Shown: positions 9,930-20,608 of the stretch, piece after piece
Numbering within the stretch: the stretch's first letter is position 1
Layout: the number at the start of each line of letters is the position of its first letter
Source of the DNA: Gammaproteobacteria bacterium
Lineage (GTDB): Bacteria > Pseudomonadota > Gammaproteobacteria > Eutrophobiales > Eutrophobiaceae
DNA length: 64,000 bases
Assembly: GCA_026710545.1 (NCBI GenBank)
Contig: JAPOQU010000102.1
Span: 1 to 64,000 of the forward strand
Direction of reading: 5' to 3'
Notes under the pieces: model-generated
What the model was told of the DNA's origin: nothing
Seen by the model: the letters and a program-made list of their open reading frames with translations, nothing else
The model's database searches: none
Translations under genes and position numbers: made by a program

Positions 9930-10436
9930 TTATTTTGTCAGTGTATTCAGACGCTGGATGATCCGTGCCGCCGCCTGCTCGACCAGCTCTTCCTTGATGG
10001 TCTCCTCCTCGGCGAATTTACCCAGCGCGGCATCTTCATCGAAGGCATAATCACCGCTGACCCTGATGGCCTGGTTCGTTACAAGTTCCTCGCCACCGGT
10101 CTTGCTGATGCTGATGCGGCCCGTGAGAATAACCTGGTACTCCTCAACCTTGCCGGTGGCGGGTGAAACGCTCAGTACCTGGCGCGCAAATTCCTCGGCA
10201 TGGATGCTTAATACGTAATCCGAGCCGTCCCTGCTGTCCGTGATACTGACCCCGGAAACCGCCATTTGCTCTTCTACCGCTGCTGCAAGCTGGCTGGCGC
10301 CGGATGCCGAGATATAAATACTGTATCCGCCTTTGGCCCTGGCTTGCGGGGCCTGGCCGCGCAAATGGTAGCCGCAACCCTGCACCAGGATCATGACGGT
10401 CAGAACGGCATACCATGGAGAAATTCTCATTTTCAC
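9930..10436 (-). CDS. lptE: LPS-assembly lipoprotein LptE
   Basis: The 168-residue product has a lipoprotein signal with lipobox VQGC and acylated Cys21, followed by GYHLRG, the usual N-terminus of mature LptE. The family forms the plug of the LptD outer-membrane translocon for lipopolysaccharide. Position between leuS and holA is diagnostic of LptE. The gap to the leuS stop is 107 nt. Confidence 0.95.
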   Translation of the reverse strand: MKMRISPWYAVLTVMILVQGCGYHLRGQAPQARAKGGYSIYISASGASQLAAAVEEQMAVSGVSITDSRDGSDYVLSIHAEEFARQVLSVSPATGKVEEYQVILTGRISISKTGGEELVTNQAIRVSGDYAFDEDAALGKFAEEETIKEELVEQAAARIIQRLNTLTK

Positions 10437-10543
10437 AAAGGATACGGATTTCCGAATTGCGTTACAAGGAAAACGCGGTCCCGGCGTTTACGCCGCGCAA
10501 GGCAACAATACCTGTAACCCGCGCCTGCCCGGCTTGATTGCAG

Positions 10544-13123
10544 TTAACCGGCAACGATGTTTACCAGCCGCTGCGGCACGACGATGACCCTTTTTACCTG
10601 CTTGCCGGCGATGTGCCGCTGTACGTTTTCATCGCTCAGCGCAGCCGCTTTGATCGTGGCGTCGGACGCGTCCGGTGTTGTGACTATTTGCGCGCGTTTT
10701 TTTCCGTTGACCTGCACCACCAGCCGGGCTTCGTCTTCAACCAGGGCTCCCGTGTCCGCACGCGGCCAGGCGGCGTCGATGAGCGCCGTTTCCTTGCCCA
10801 TGGCGCGCCAGATTGCATCGGTGACGTGCGGGATGATGGGCGACAGCAGCAGGACTGTGACTTCCAGTCCTTCGCGCCGCACCGCAAGATCATTATCCGT
10901 CTGTCCGCCCATGCGGTTCAGCACATTCAGCAGTTCCATCACCGCGGCTATGGCGGTATTGAACGTATAGCGCCGGCCGATATCGTCATTGACCTTGACG
11001 ATAGTCTGGTGGATCTTGCGGCGCGCCGCGCGCTGTTCCCGGGTATATGTGTCCGCTCCCGGCGCAGGGCTGTTCCGATAATTGTCCCGGGCGAATTTCC
11101 ACAGCCGCTTGAGAAACCGGTGCGCACCCTCAATCCCAGTATCCGACCATTCCAGGCTCTGTTCCGGCGGGGCGGCGAACATGACGAACAGGCGCACGGT
11201 GTCCGCGCCGTACTTATCTATCATGTCCTGCGGGTCCACACCGTTGTTCTTCGACTTGGACATTTTCTCCATGTTGCCGATTGTCACAGGCAGGCCGTCC
11301 TCCCTGTGGCGGGCGGAACTGATCCTGCCCCTGGCGTCACGCTCGAATTCCAGGTCGTTGCGGTTGTAATACGTCTTGCGCCCGCGCGCTTCCCGGTAAA
11401 AGGTCTCAGCGACGACCATTCCCTGCGTCAGCAGGTTCCTGAACGGTTCCCCTGAGTTCGTAAGATTTTGATCTCGAAGAAGTTTTTGAAAAAATCGAGA
11501 GTATAACAAATGCAGCACAGCGTGCTCGATGCCGCCGACATACTGGTCAACAGGCAACCAGTAATCGGCTCTTTCATCCAGCATAGCCTCATGATTATCC
11601 GGACAACAGAACCGGGCGAAATACCAGGACGATTCAAAAAACGTATCGAAGGTGTCGGTTTCGCGCCGTCCCGGCAGACCGGTTTCCGGGTGCCGCGCCT
11701 GCAAAAATTCATCCATGTCATCCAACGGCGAGCGCACGCCCGAGAACTCCACGTCTTCCGGCAACACCACCGGCAGGTCCGCAGCAGCAACCGGCGCCGA
11801 ATTGCCTTTCTCATCGGCAATCATGGGAATTGGGCAGCCCCAGTAACGTTGCCGGGCAATGCCCCAGTCCCGCAGCCGGTAGTTGGTCTTGCGCTCCCCC
11901 GTGCCGCGTTCTTCCAGCTTCCCTGTAATAGCGCTGAACGCCTGCTCGAAATCCAGGCCGTCAAACTCTCCGGAATTTATCAGTACGCCTTTCTCCACGT
12001 AGGCGCCGCCATCCAGGTTCAACTCGCTGCCGTCTGCCGGGGATATCACCGGTTTAACGGCGTGGCCATAATTTTTCGCGAATTCCCAGTCACGCTGATC
12101 GTGTCCCGGCACCCCCATCACCGCACCGGTGCCGTAACCCATCAGGATAAAATTGGCTACCCATACCGGCAACGCTTCCCCGGTCAGCGGGTGGCTTGCC
12201 TCAATTCCCAGCGGCACGCCTTCTTTTTCCATGGTCTCCACCAGCGCTTCGGACGCGCCTGCGTTGCGGTGCTTGTGAACAAATGCGGCAACGACGTCGT
12301 TGTCCCCGGCGGCGGCAACGGCCAGGGGGTGCTCCACGGCCACCGCCATGTAGCTGACACCAAACAAGGTATCCGGCCGGGTGGTATATACCGCCAGTTT
12401 GTCGTGCCCGCCCGCAAGCGGGAAATCGATCTCCACGCCCTCCGACCGGCCTATCCAGTTCCTTTGCATGGTGCGCACCGACTCCGGCCAGCCCGGCAGG
12501 TTGTCCAGTTCGTTCAGCAGCTCCTCGCTGTAGTCGGTGATTTTCAAAAACCACTGCGGTATTTCCTTCCTTTCCACTGCCGCTCCGGAACGCCAGCCCC
12601 TGCCGTCAATCACCTGCTCATTGGCCAGCACGGTCTGGTCGACGGGGTCCCAGTTGACCGGCGCGGTCTTCTTGTAAACCAGTCCCTTTTTATACAATTC
12701 AGTAAAAAACCACTGCTCCCAGCGGTAATAATCCGGTTTGCAGGTGGCGATTTCCCGGTCCCAGTCGTAGGCAAAACCCAGCCGCTTTAACTGGGCGCGC
12801 ATGTAATCGATGTTGCGGTAGGTCCACTCCGCCGGCGCCACCCGGTTTTCTATCGCAGCGTTCTCCGCCGGCAGGCCAAACGCATCCCAGCCCATGGGTT
12901 GGAGCACGTTTTTGCCCTGTAACCGCTGGTACCGGGCAATCACGTCGCCTATGGTGTAATTACGCACATGGCCGATGTGCAGTTTCCCGCTGGGATACGG
13001 AAACATTGACAGACAGTAAAACTTGTCCCTGTCGGGGTCTTCCGTTACCTTGAAGGCGTGGTTTTCCTCCCACGCTGCCTGGACTTCGGTTTCGATTTGC
13101 CGGGGTTTATACGCTATATCCAT
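10544..13123 (-). CDS. leuS: Leucine-tRNA ligase LeuS
   Basis: The 859-residue product charges tRNA-Leu. The class I signatures are HIGH at 49-52 and KMSKS at 620-624, and the CP1 editing domain is present ([10 protein letters not shown] and [14 protein letters not shown]). Length equals E. coli LeuRS (860). An upstream in-frame ATG at 13189 would add 22 residues; I prefer ATG 13123 ([11 protein letters not shown]) because it aligns with known N-termini. The region in front of it holds a strong hairpin in the opposite orientation. Confidence 0.97.
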   Translation of the reverse strand: MDIAYKPRQIETEVQAAWEENHAFKVTEDPDRDKFYCLSMFPYPSGKLHIGHVRNYTIGDVIARYQRLQGKNVLQPMGWDAFGLPAENAAIENRVAPAEWTYRNIDYMRAQLKRLGFAYDWDREIATCKPDYYRWEQWFFTELYKKGLVYKKTAPVNWDPVDQTVLANEQVIDGRGWRSGAAVERKEIPQWFLKITDYSEELLNELDNLPGWPESVRTMQRNWIGRSEGVEIDFPLAGGHDKLAVYTTRPDTLFGVSYMAVAVEHPLAVAAAGDNDVVAAFVHKHRNAGASEALVETMEKEGVPLGIEASHPLTGEALPVWVANFILMGYGTGAVMGVPGHDQRDWEFAKNYGHAVKPVISPADGSELNLDGGAYVEKGVLINSGEFDGLDFEQAFSAITGKLEERGTGERKTNYRLRDWGIARQRYWGCPIPMIADEKGNSAPVAAADLPVVLPEDVEFSGVRSPLDDMDEFLQARHPETGLPGRRETDTFDTFFESSWYFARFCCPDNHEAMLDERADYWLPVDQYVGGIEHAVLHLLYSRFFQKLLRDQNLTNSGEPFRNLLTQGMVVAETFYREARGRKTYYNRNDLEFERDARGRISSARHREDGLPVTIGNMEKMSKSKNNGVDPQDMIDKYGADTVRLFVMFAAPPEQSLEWSDTGIEGAHRFLKRLWKFARDNYRNSPAPGADTYTREQRAARRKIHQTIVKVNDDIGRRYTFNTAIAAVMELLNVLNRMGGQTDNDLAVRREGLEVTVLLLSPIIPHVTDAIWRAMGKETALIDAAWPRADTGALVEDEARLVVQVNGKKRAQIVTTPDASDATIKAAALSDENVQRHIAGKQVKRVIVVPQRLVNIVAG

Positions 13124-13232
13124 CTCGTACGGTTCAGATGCATTGAGCGGCAAAGCATACAGCAGAGGGCTTGGTGCGAACAAGCACAAAAAGTGCCGCC
13201 GTTTGCTCCCCGGGCCGGCTCACATCAATGCG

Positions 13233-13270
13233 CTGCCCCTGTTTTCCGGCAAAACAGGGGCAGTTTTTTT
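13233..13270 (+). terminator. Strong intrinsic terminator with no gene in front of it
   Basis: A perfect 13-bp stem (CTGCCCCTGTTTT at 13233-13245, AAAACAGGGGCAG at 13251-13263) with a 5-nt loop is followed by seven T residues at 13264-13270. The T tract makes it a plus-strand terminator, yet both flanking genes (leuS, comEA) are on the minus strand. Read on the minus strand the stem lacks a T tract, so it would be at best a poor terminator for comEA. It may end a small RNA or block antisense transcription into comEA. Confidence 0.75.
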
Positions 13271-13312
13271 ATACAACGGCAAGTGGTATTGCGGGCCGTT
13301 CTGCCGCCGGCA

Positions 13313-13588
13313 TTACTCTGCCGGCTTTCCGGCTGTCAGAATATCCCTGTTTTTCTCCACCAGGCCAGGGCCAATACCCCGGATATTGGTCAATTCCTGC
13401 ACGGTTTTAAAGCCGCCGTTGCGTTCCCGGTAAGTGATGATCTTCTGGGCGAAGCTCTCACCGACCCCGCTCAGGGTCATCAGGGTTTCCTTGTCGGCCG
13501 TATTGATATCGACCTCGCCGGCGGCGAGAAGCGTCATGGGCATGCCGAGAAAAATGAGGATTATAAGTTTGCGTAATATATGCATCAT
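13313..13588 (-). CDS. comEA: ComEA-like helix-hairpin-helix DNA-binding protein
   Basis: The 91-residue product has a signal peptide (about 1-23, ending LLAAG) and a tandem helix-hairpin-helix domain: VDINTADKETLMTLSGVGESFAQKIITYRERNGG, then NIRGIGPGLVEKNRDIL. The family comprises short periplasmic DNA-binding proteins; the Gram-negative ones bind incoming DNA during natural transformation. It stands alone, first gene left of the proposed origin interval. A role in uptake is inferred; comF, another competence-linked gene, is 5 kb away. Confidence 0.88.
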   Translation of the reverse strand: MMHILRKLIILIFLGMPMTLLAAGEVDINTADKETLMTLSGVGESFAQKIITYRERNGGFKTVQELTNIRGIGPGLVEKNRDILTAGKPAE

Positions 13589-13896
13589 GGTCTCCTTCTG
13601 TTTGATTGTTTATGTTCCGGGTTCCTGAACCACGATCTGAAGCTATACAATAACGGCGGGCCATACAAGACAAAGTTGGCCTGGTTTGTGGGAAAAGTCA
13701 CAATTTGCGTCATTTTCCCGGCTGTTGCCTGAACGCACAGCCTGCAACCATCTGCGCCGTCACAAATCTGCGCGATCCGCACCGGGAATATTCTTTCCCC
13801 GCACAACCGTATAGACCCTGGACTCCTTTGGAGTATGCTATACTTTTACGCCATACCTGAGGCGTCAATCGAATGTTATTAAATCGTCAAGCAAGC

Positions 13897-13905
13897 TGTG
13901 GACAA
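13897..13905 (-). promoter_or_regulatory. Near-consensus DnaA box
   Basis: TGTGGACAA on the plus strand reads TTGTCCACA on the minus strand, one mismatch from TTATNCACA. It is 36 nt from a perfect box, in opposite orientation, with an AT-rich stretch in between. Confidence 0.5.
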
Positions 13906-13941
13906 CCTATTTAAAATAAAAGCCTCCCCGGCAAGAGAAAC

Positions 13942-13950
13942 TTATCCACA
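13942..13950 (+). promoter_or_regulatory. Perfect DnaA box
   Basis: TTATCCACA matches the consensus TTATNCACA exactly. It lies 115 nt upstream of dnaN, immediately before a nine-codon mini-ORF. Confidence 0.6.
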
Positions 13951-13972
13951 GCAAATCAAAAGGAAACAACCA

Positions 13973-14002
13973 ATGAACGAATCCAAAATCAAGCGCAACT
14001 GA
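13973..14002 (+). other. Nine-codon mini-ORF in front of dnaN
   Basis: ATG at 13973 opens MNESKIKRN and stops at TGA 14000-14002. An AAAGGA-type ribosome-binding site lies about 9 nt before the ATG. It follows the DnaA boxes directly, where dnaA would normally begin. It could be a leader peptide, a remnant of a lost dnaA, or chance; the sequence does not decide. Confidence 0.25.
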
Positions 14003-14042
14003 TTGAAAAGTAAGAAGAAAATAAGAGTCAACAGAGTTAACC

Positions 14043-14051
14043 TGGTATAAT
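14043..14051 (+). promoter_or_regulatory. Extended -10 promoter of dnaN
   Basis: TGGTATAAT is a perfect extended -10 element. It ends only 13 nt before the dnaN ATG, and no Shine-Dalgarno sequence is visible between them, so a transcript from it would have almost no leader. No good -35 is present 17 nt upstream. Confidence 0.5.
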
Positions 14052-14064
14052 AACAGCTATAACT

Positions 14065-15165
14065 ATGAATCTAAATATTAATAACAGTATTTTATTCCCT
14101 GCGTTAAGCAAGGTTGCGGGTGTGGTCGACCCCAGACCAACCCTGGCGATCCTTGCCAACGTTCTTCTCAATGTCGGCCCTGACGGCTTGCGCCTGACGG
14201 CAACGGACATGGAGGTCGAACTCACCGCTTCGATTGATGGAAACTTTGGCCCTGCAGGAGACATCACAATCCCCGCCCGTAAATTGTTCGATATCTGCAG
14301 GGCGCTTCCCGAGACCGCGGAAATATCTCTAGTCGTTGACGGCGAACGGGTCAACGTCAGCTCGGAACGGAGCCGTTTTTCATTACTGTCATTGCCTGCC
14401 CAGGAATTTCCCCTGGTGGAACCGGCAGAGACCGAAGTGCAGCTCTCCATTTCCCAGAACGTGTTTAAATCCCTGCTTGAGCAAACGGCTTTTGCCATGG
14501 CCAAGCAGGACGTGCGTTACTACCTGAACGGTGTTTTGCTGGAAGCACAGCAGGACCGGCTGCGCGCGGTTGCTACGGACGGGCACCGGCTTGCACTTTG
14601 TGATGTCGACGTTACCATCCCCACGGAAGTCTCAAGACAGTTGATACTTCCCAGGAAGGGCGTGCAGGAACTGTTGCGGTTGGTCGGAGAGAGCGACGCC
14701 GAGATGCAAATCGTCATGAGCAAAAACCAGGTGCGCATTACAGTGGACAATTATGTATTCACCAGTAAATTGATTGACGGAAAATACCCGGACTATAACC
14801 GGGTAATACCGGAACTCTCCGAAAATGTAGTGCTGGCTGAGCGGGAACCGCTCAAGCAAAGCCTGAGCCGCGCCTCTATCCTTTCAAGCGACAAATACCG
14901 GGGCGTTAAGATCACCCTGGAACAGAACAAGCTGCGGGCACTTGTCCATAGCCCTGACCAGGAACAGGCGGAAGACGAGATCGATGTGGAGTATGCGGGA
15001 GATAACCTGGAGGTGGGATTCAATGTGACCTACCTGCATGATGCCGTCAATATCATCCAGACCGACAAGGTCAGGCTTTCCGTGTCCTCGCCGAAGAGCG
15101 GTTGTCTGGTATTGCCCGAGGATGGGGGGAAATGTAAATATATCGTTATGCCGTTGTTGCTGTAA
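14065..15165 (+). CDS. dnaN: DNA polymerase III beta subunit (sliding clamp) DnaN
   Basis: The 366-residue product equals the usual beta-clamp length. Typical stretches include ATDGHRLALCDV, the KGVQELLRL segment and the C-terminus ending CKYIVMPLLL. It holds polymerase III on DNA. It is followed by recF (start about 41 nt downstream) and gyrB, the standard origin-side order, but dnaA, usually directly upstream, is absent. The ATG has no obvious Shine-Dalgarno sequence. Confidence 0.97.
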   Translation: MNLNINNSILFPALSKVAGVVDPRPTLAILANVLLNVGPDGLRLTATDMEVELTASIDGNFGPAGDITIPARKLFDICRALPETAEISLVVDGERVNVSSERSRFSLLSLPAQEFPLVEPAETEVQLSISQNVFKSLLEQTAFAMAKQDVRYYLNGVLLEAQQDRLRAVATDGHRLALCDVDVTIPTEVSRQLILPRKGVQELLRLVGESDAEMQIVMSKNQVRITVDNYVFTSKLIDGKYPDYNRVIPELSENVVLAEREPLKQSLSRASILSSDKYRGVKITLEQNKLRALVHSPDQEQAEDEIDVEYAGDNLEVGFNVTYLHDAVNIIQTDKVRLSVSSPKSGCLVLPEDGGKCKYIVMPLLL

Positions 15166-15206
15166 AAGATTGAGCAACCCGTGCAATACCAGTGTCTGTG
15201 CAGCCG

Positions 15207-16265
15207 ATGCACATAGAATGGCTGCAAGTCAGAAACGTCCGTAACCTGTCCAACCTGCGGCTCGAGCCTGATCCGTCGCTCAATATCATCTCCGGACCAA
15301 ACGGCAGCGGTAAAACGGCGCTGCTGGAGGCTATTCATATCCTGAGCCGTTGCCGTTCTTTCCGTACCTCCGGAATTAACCGCGTCATCCGCCACCAGCA
15401 ACAGGAATTGCAGATCAGCGCCGGCTTGCGTTTACCCGATCAGTCTCTGGTTGTCACGGGGGTTGAACGCAGCAGGGGCACGATAACTATTCGATATAAC
15501 AACCGCACCATACGTAAGGTATCCGAGCAGGCGGCCCAGGTTCCCGTCATCACTATCACGCCGGATATCCACGGAATGGTTTCCGGCAGTCCCGTGTTTC
15601 GAAGGCGATGGCTGGACTGGGCGATGTTTCACGTGAAACCAAGCTATATCGAGACCTGGAGGGATTACCATAAGGCACTGAAAAACCGGAACAACCTGCT
15701 ACGGAAGAACAATGTTGAGCAGTTGGCAACCTGGGAACAGGCAATGTGGTCGTCGGCGAGGACAATCAATGCGCAGAGGAATGAGTTCATTGCGGAAATA
15801 GCGGAAGAAATGGCAAACACCTCGCAACTGCTTGACATACCACAGGCGGAACTCGTATATGAGCGCGGCTGGCAATCCGGCATTGACCTGGACCGGTTTC
15901 TGTCGGAACACCGGAAAGGGGACCTGGAACGAGGTATGACCCGTCATGGCATACACCGGAGCGATATTGTGATTCGCCAGGATGAGAGAGAGATTGGTCA
16001 CTTTTATTCACGCGGCCAAATAAAACTGTGTATCATTGCCCTGTGTCTGGCCCAGGATCGCGTTTTCAGGCGCAGGACAGGACGTTCCCCGATCATCCTG
16101 GTAGACGATTTGCAGGCTGAACTGGACATGACCGGCCAGCGCCACGTCGTTGAGGTTCTGGCGGGACAGGGAGTCCAGGTGTTTATCACGACAACAGGAA
16201 AGATCCCGTCTCACAAGCAGATACAAAAAAGGATGTTTCACGTGAAACAAGGGTGTCTGATTTAG
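15207..16265 (+). CDS. recF: DNA replication and repair protein RecF
   Basis: The 352-residue product is an SMC-like ATPase that loads RecA at gaps. It has Walker A GPNGSGKT at 30-37, a YSRGQIKLCIIAL signature and Walker B IILVDDLQAELD. I start at ATG 15207 (MHIEWLQVRNVRNL) because this aligns with family N-termini; GTG at 15192 in the same frame would add five residues. Two GTTTCACGTGAAAC palindromes are built into the coding sequence and read as MFHVKP (140-145) and MFHVKQ (343-348), the latter just four residues before the stop. Confidence 0.95.
   Translation: MHIEWLQVRNVRNLSNLRLEPDPSLNIISGPNGSGKTALLEAIHILSRCRSFRTSGINRVIRHQQQELQISAGLRLPDQSLVVTGVERSRGTITIRYNNRTIRKVSEQAAQVPVITITPDIHGMVSGSPVFRRRWLDWAMFHVKPSYIETWRDYHKALKNRNNLLRKNNVEQLATWEQAMWSSARTINAQRNEFIAEIAEEMANTSQLLDIPQAELVYERGWQSGIDLDRFLSEHRKGDLERGMTRHGIHRSDIVIRQDEREIGHFYSRGQIKLCIIALCLAQDRVFRRRTGRSPIILVDDLQAELDMTGQRHVVEVLAGQGVQVFITTTGKIPSHKQIQKRMFHVKQGCLI
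15625..15640. promoter_or_regulatory. parS-type ParB binding site inside recF
   Basis: TGTTTCACGTGAAACC differs from the perfect 16-bp palindrome TGTTTCACGTGAAACA by its last base. That palindrome matches the widely conserved bacterial parS consensus recognised by ParB for chromosome segregation. parS sites cluster near origins, which fits the neighbouring dnaN and DnaA boxes. Confidence 0.85.
16234..16249. promoter_or_regulatory. Perfect parS site at the 3' end of recF
   Basis: TGTTTCACGTGAAACA is a perfect 16-bp palindrome that matches the conserved parS consensus. It lies 609 nt from the first site. It encodes MFHVKQ in the RecF tail, where the protein is least constrained, suggesting that the DNA site is what is kept. 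Confidence 0.9.
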
Positions 16266-16390
16266 GTATCTGCAGCCGTCGCGACAAAGGCGGCAAAGTG
16301 TATCTGAACCCACATTCCAGCAAGCGCTACCGGTGCCGGAGGCTCGGGCGGTTTTGTTGCAGTGAACAATGGCCGCATGTTAAAATGTGA

Positions 16391-18811
<2,421 letters not shown>

Positions 18812-18824
18812 TGAGAATTCCGGG

Positions 18825-19505
18825 TTAGCCGGCAGGCGCGGCCTGCGCCGCGCACCAGACCTGCACGTGCGCAACACCGTTGCGTTTCAGCAAGAGCGCC
18901 AGCTCATTGGCGGTCGCGCCGCTGGTCAGGACATCGTCCACTATAGCGACCCTTTCATAACCTATTGATTTTAATAATATAAAAGCGCCCCTGACGTTTG
19001 TTGACCGCTGTTCGGGAGACAGGTTATATTGTTGCAAGGTGTTCTTTTGCCGGCGCACCAGGCGGTCGTCAACCGGCAGGGACAGGTTTTGCGCAAGCAC
19101 GCCGGCGATTTCCCCGGCCTGGTTGAACCCCCTTGCGCGCAGCCGCGAGCCATGCAACGGCGTCGGCACAAGACAATCCGGCAATGCAACACCCTCATAG
19201 CCGATTCTTTCGATCAATGGCAGGCACAATGGACGAACCAGGTCCAGGCGCGCCTGGTATTTCAGCTTTTTTATCACCTGGTTAACCGGATAAGTATACA
19301 TGCAGCCGGCAATACAGCCATCAAACGCAGGCGTGGGCACAAAACAGCGGCTGCAGACAGCCGCATCGCCCAACACAGTACCGCAGCCCTGGCAAACCCC
19401 CGGGGGGTGGGCCGGCAGATCGCCGAGGCAGGCCCGGCACAGCTGGTCCGCTAAAGCGCCGTCAACCGCGCCGCAAACGGCACACGGGAGAGGTATCAGC
19501 ATCAC
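18825..19505 (-). CDS. comF: ComF family phosphoribosyltransferase-like protein
   Basis: The 226-residue product has four N-terminal CxxC-type pairs (CAVC, CRAC, CQGC, CSRC) that would form zinc-binding sites, and a PRPP-binding loop VAIVDDVLTSGAT near the C-terminus. The family is required for DNA uptake in competent bacteria, though the substrate is unknown. It is convergent with gyrB (12-nt gap) and divergent from bioB. In many gammaproteobacteria comF and bioB are likewise divergent neighbours. Confidence 0.92.
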   Translation of the reverse strand: MMLIPLPCAVCGAVDGALADQLCRACLGDLPAHPPGVCQGCGTVLGDAAVCSRCFVPTPAFDGCIAGCMYTYPVNQVIKKLKYQARLDLVRPLCLPLIERIGYEGVALPDCLVPTPLHGSRLRARGFNQAGEIAGVLAQNLSLPVDDRLVRRQKNTLQQYNLSPEQRSTNVRGAFILLKSIGYERVAIVDDVLTSGATANELALLLKRNGVAHVQVWCAAQAAPAG

Positions 19506-19521
19506 GGCTTCGGTTTGAAAC

Positions 19522-19558
19522 AGTTGTCAACCCAAAGGGAAGGCATCAGTTGACAACT
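19522..19558. promoter_or_regulatory. BirA-type biotin operator
   Basis: AGTTGTCAAC at 19522-19531 and GTTGACAACT at 19549-19558 form a perfect 10-bp inverted repeat with a 17-nt spacer. The arms (TTGTCAACC ... GTTGACAA) resemble the E. coli BirA operator TTGTAAACC ... GGTTTACAA with similar spacing. It overlaps the bioB promoter, so holo-BirA would repress bioBFCD when biotin is plentiful. The comF start is 17 nt away on the other side. Confidence 0.75.
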
Positions 19559-19577
19559 ATCGAGACAACGCTAACAT
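19550..19577 (+). promoter_or_regulatory. bioB promoter overlapping the operator
   Basis: TTGACA at 19550-19555 is a consensus -35 embedded in the right operator arm. TAACAT at 19572-19577 is the probable -10, spacer 16 nt. Transcription would begin near 19584, almost at the annotated ATG (19586). Confidence 0.55.
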
Positions 19578-19585
19578 ATTGATCC

Positions 19586-20608
19586 ATGCTTACCGATAAA
19601 ACAATCCGGGAGAACGATCCCTTGCCTGCTCCGAGACATGACTGGAGCCGTGCAGAAATCATAGCACTTTACGGGCAGCCGCTGAATGATTTATTGCACC
19701 AGGCGCACACGGTCCACAGACGCTGTTTTGACCCCAATGAAATTCAGTTGAGCACCCTGCTTAATATCAAGAGCGGCGGCTGTCCGGAAGACTGTGCGTA
19801 CTGCCCGCAAAGCGTGCGTTACAGGACCGGCGTGGAAAACGAAGTGCTGATGTCCCGGGAACAGGTGCTGGAAGAGGCCCGGCGCGCACAGGAATCGGGC
19901 GCGGGCCGGTTCTGCATGGGCGCCGCCTGGCGCAGTCCGAAAGACAAGGATATCGATCAGGTCGCCGACATGATAACCGGGGTCAAGCAGCTCGGGCTTG
20001 AAACCTGCGTCACCCTGGGCATGCTGAAGCCCGGGCAGCCGGAGCGCCTGAAACAGGCGGGACTGGATTACTACAACCACAACCTCGATACGTCGGAGAG
20101 CTTCTACGGCGCGATTATCAGCACCAGGACCTACCAGGACCGGCTTGACACCCTGCAGCGGGTACGCACCGCCGGCATCAATGTGTGCTGTGGCGGAATT
20201 ATCGGGATGGGTGAGTCCGTTGATGATCGCGCAGCCCTGTTGCAGACGCTGGCCTGTATGCCCCGGCACCCGGAGAGCGTACCGGTCAACACCCTGGTCC
20301 GGGTCGCGGGCACGCCGCTGGCGGAAGAGCAGGAAACGGACCCCATAGATCTGGTAAGAACCATCGCCGCTGCCCGCATCCTGATGCCGCATGCGCATGT
20401 GCGCCTGTCCGCAGGCCGTACCGAGATGAGTGATACGACCCAGGCGTTGTGTTTTTATGCGGGCGCGAATTCCATATTTTACGGAGAGAAACTCCTGACC
20501 ACCGATAACCCGCAATTTTCCCGGGATCAAGACCTGTTCGAGCGACTGGGACTGAGTGCCAGCACGGATATTGCTTCCGGGGGTACGCCGTCCGTACAGA
20601 CAAACTGA
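19586..20608 (+). CDS. bioB: Biotin synthase BioB
   Basis: The 340-residue product is the radical-SAM enzyme that inserts sulfur into dethiobiotin. The [4Fe-4S] ligands are Cys66, Cys70 and Cys73 in [26 protein letters not shown] and the C-terminal [13 protein letters not shown] are characteristic. It heads bioB-bioF-bioC-bioD; its stop overlaps the bioF start (TGATG). The start is uncertain: ATG 19586 nearly coincides with the predicted transcription start, whereas TTG 19622 has GGGAG upstream and gives an N-terminus (PAPRHDW) closer to family members. Confidence 0.97.
   Translation: MLTDKTIRENDPLPAPRHDWSRAEIIALYGQPLNDLLHQAHTVHRRCFDPNEIQLSTLLNIKSGGCPEDCAYCPQSVRYRTGVENEVLMSREQVLEEARRAQESGAGRFCMGAAWRSPKDKDIDQVADMITGVKQLGLETCVTLGMLKPGQPERLKQAGLDYYNHNLDTSESFYGAIISTRTYQDRLDTLQRVRTAGINVCCGGIIGMGESVDDRAALLQTLACMPRHPESVPVNTLVRVAGTPLAEEQETDPIDLVRTIAAARILMPHAHVRLSAGRTEMSDTTQALCFYAGANSIFYGEKLLTTDNPQFSRDQDLFERLGLSASTDIASGGTPSVQTN

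Larger units (their letters stand above)
13589..14064. other. Candidate chromosome origin interval (oriC)
   Basis: This 476-nt interval has no convincing gene. Genes diverge from it: a long minus-strand block to the left and dnaN-recF-gyrB and following genes to the right. The right half is AT-rich (TATTTAAAATAAAA near 13909; long A/G runs at 14008-14030). It has one perfect DnaA box and one near match, and two parS sites lie 1.6 and 2.2 kb away. Fewer DnaA boxes are visible than in most known origins, and dnaA itself is missing, so the call is an inference from combined context. Confidence 0.45.

Noticed and set aside
10538-12790. Long open frames antisense to leuS
   Set aside because: LeuS has all class I synthetase motifs; the antisense frames are composition artefacts.
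13233-13270. Intrinsic terminator for comEA
   Set aside because: On the minus strand the stem is preceded by the A tract and followed by no T tract, so the orientation is wrong for comEA.
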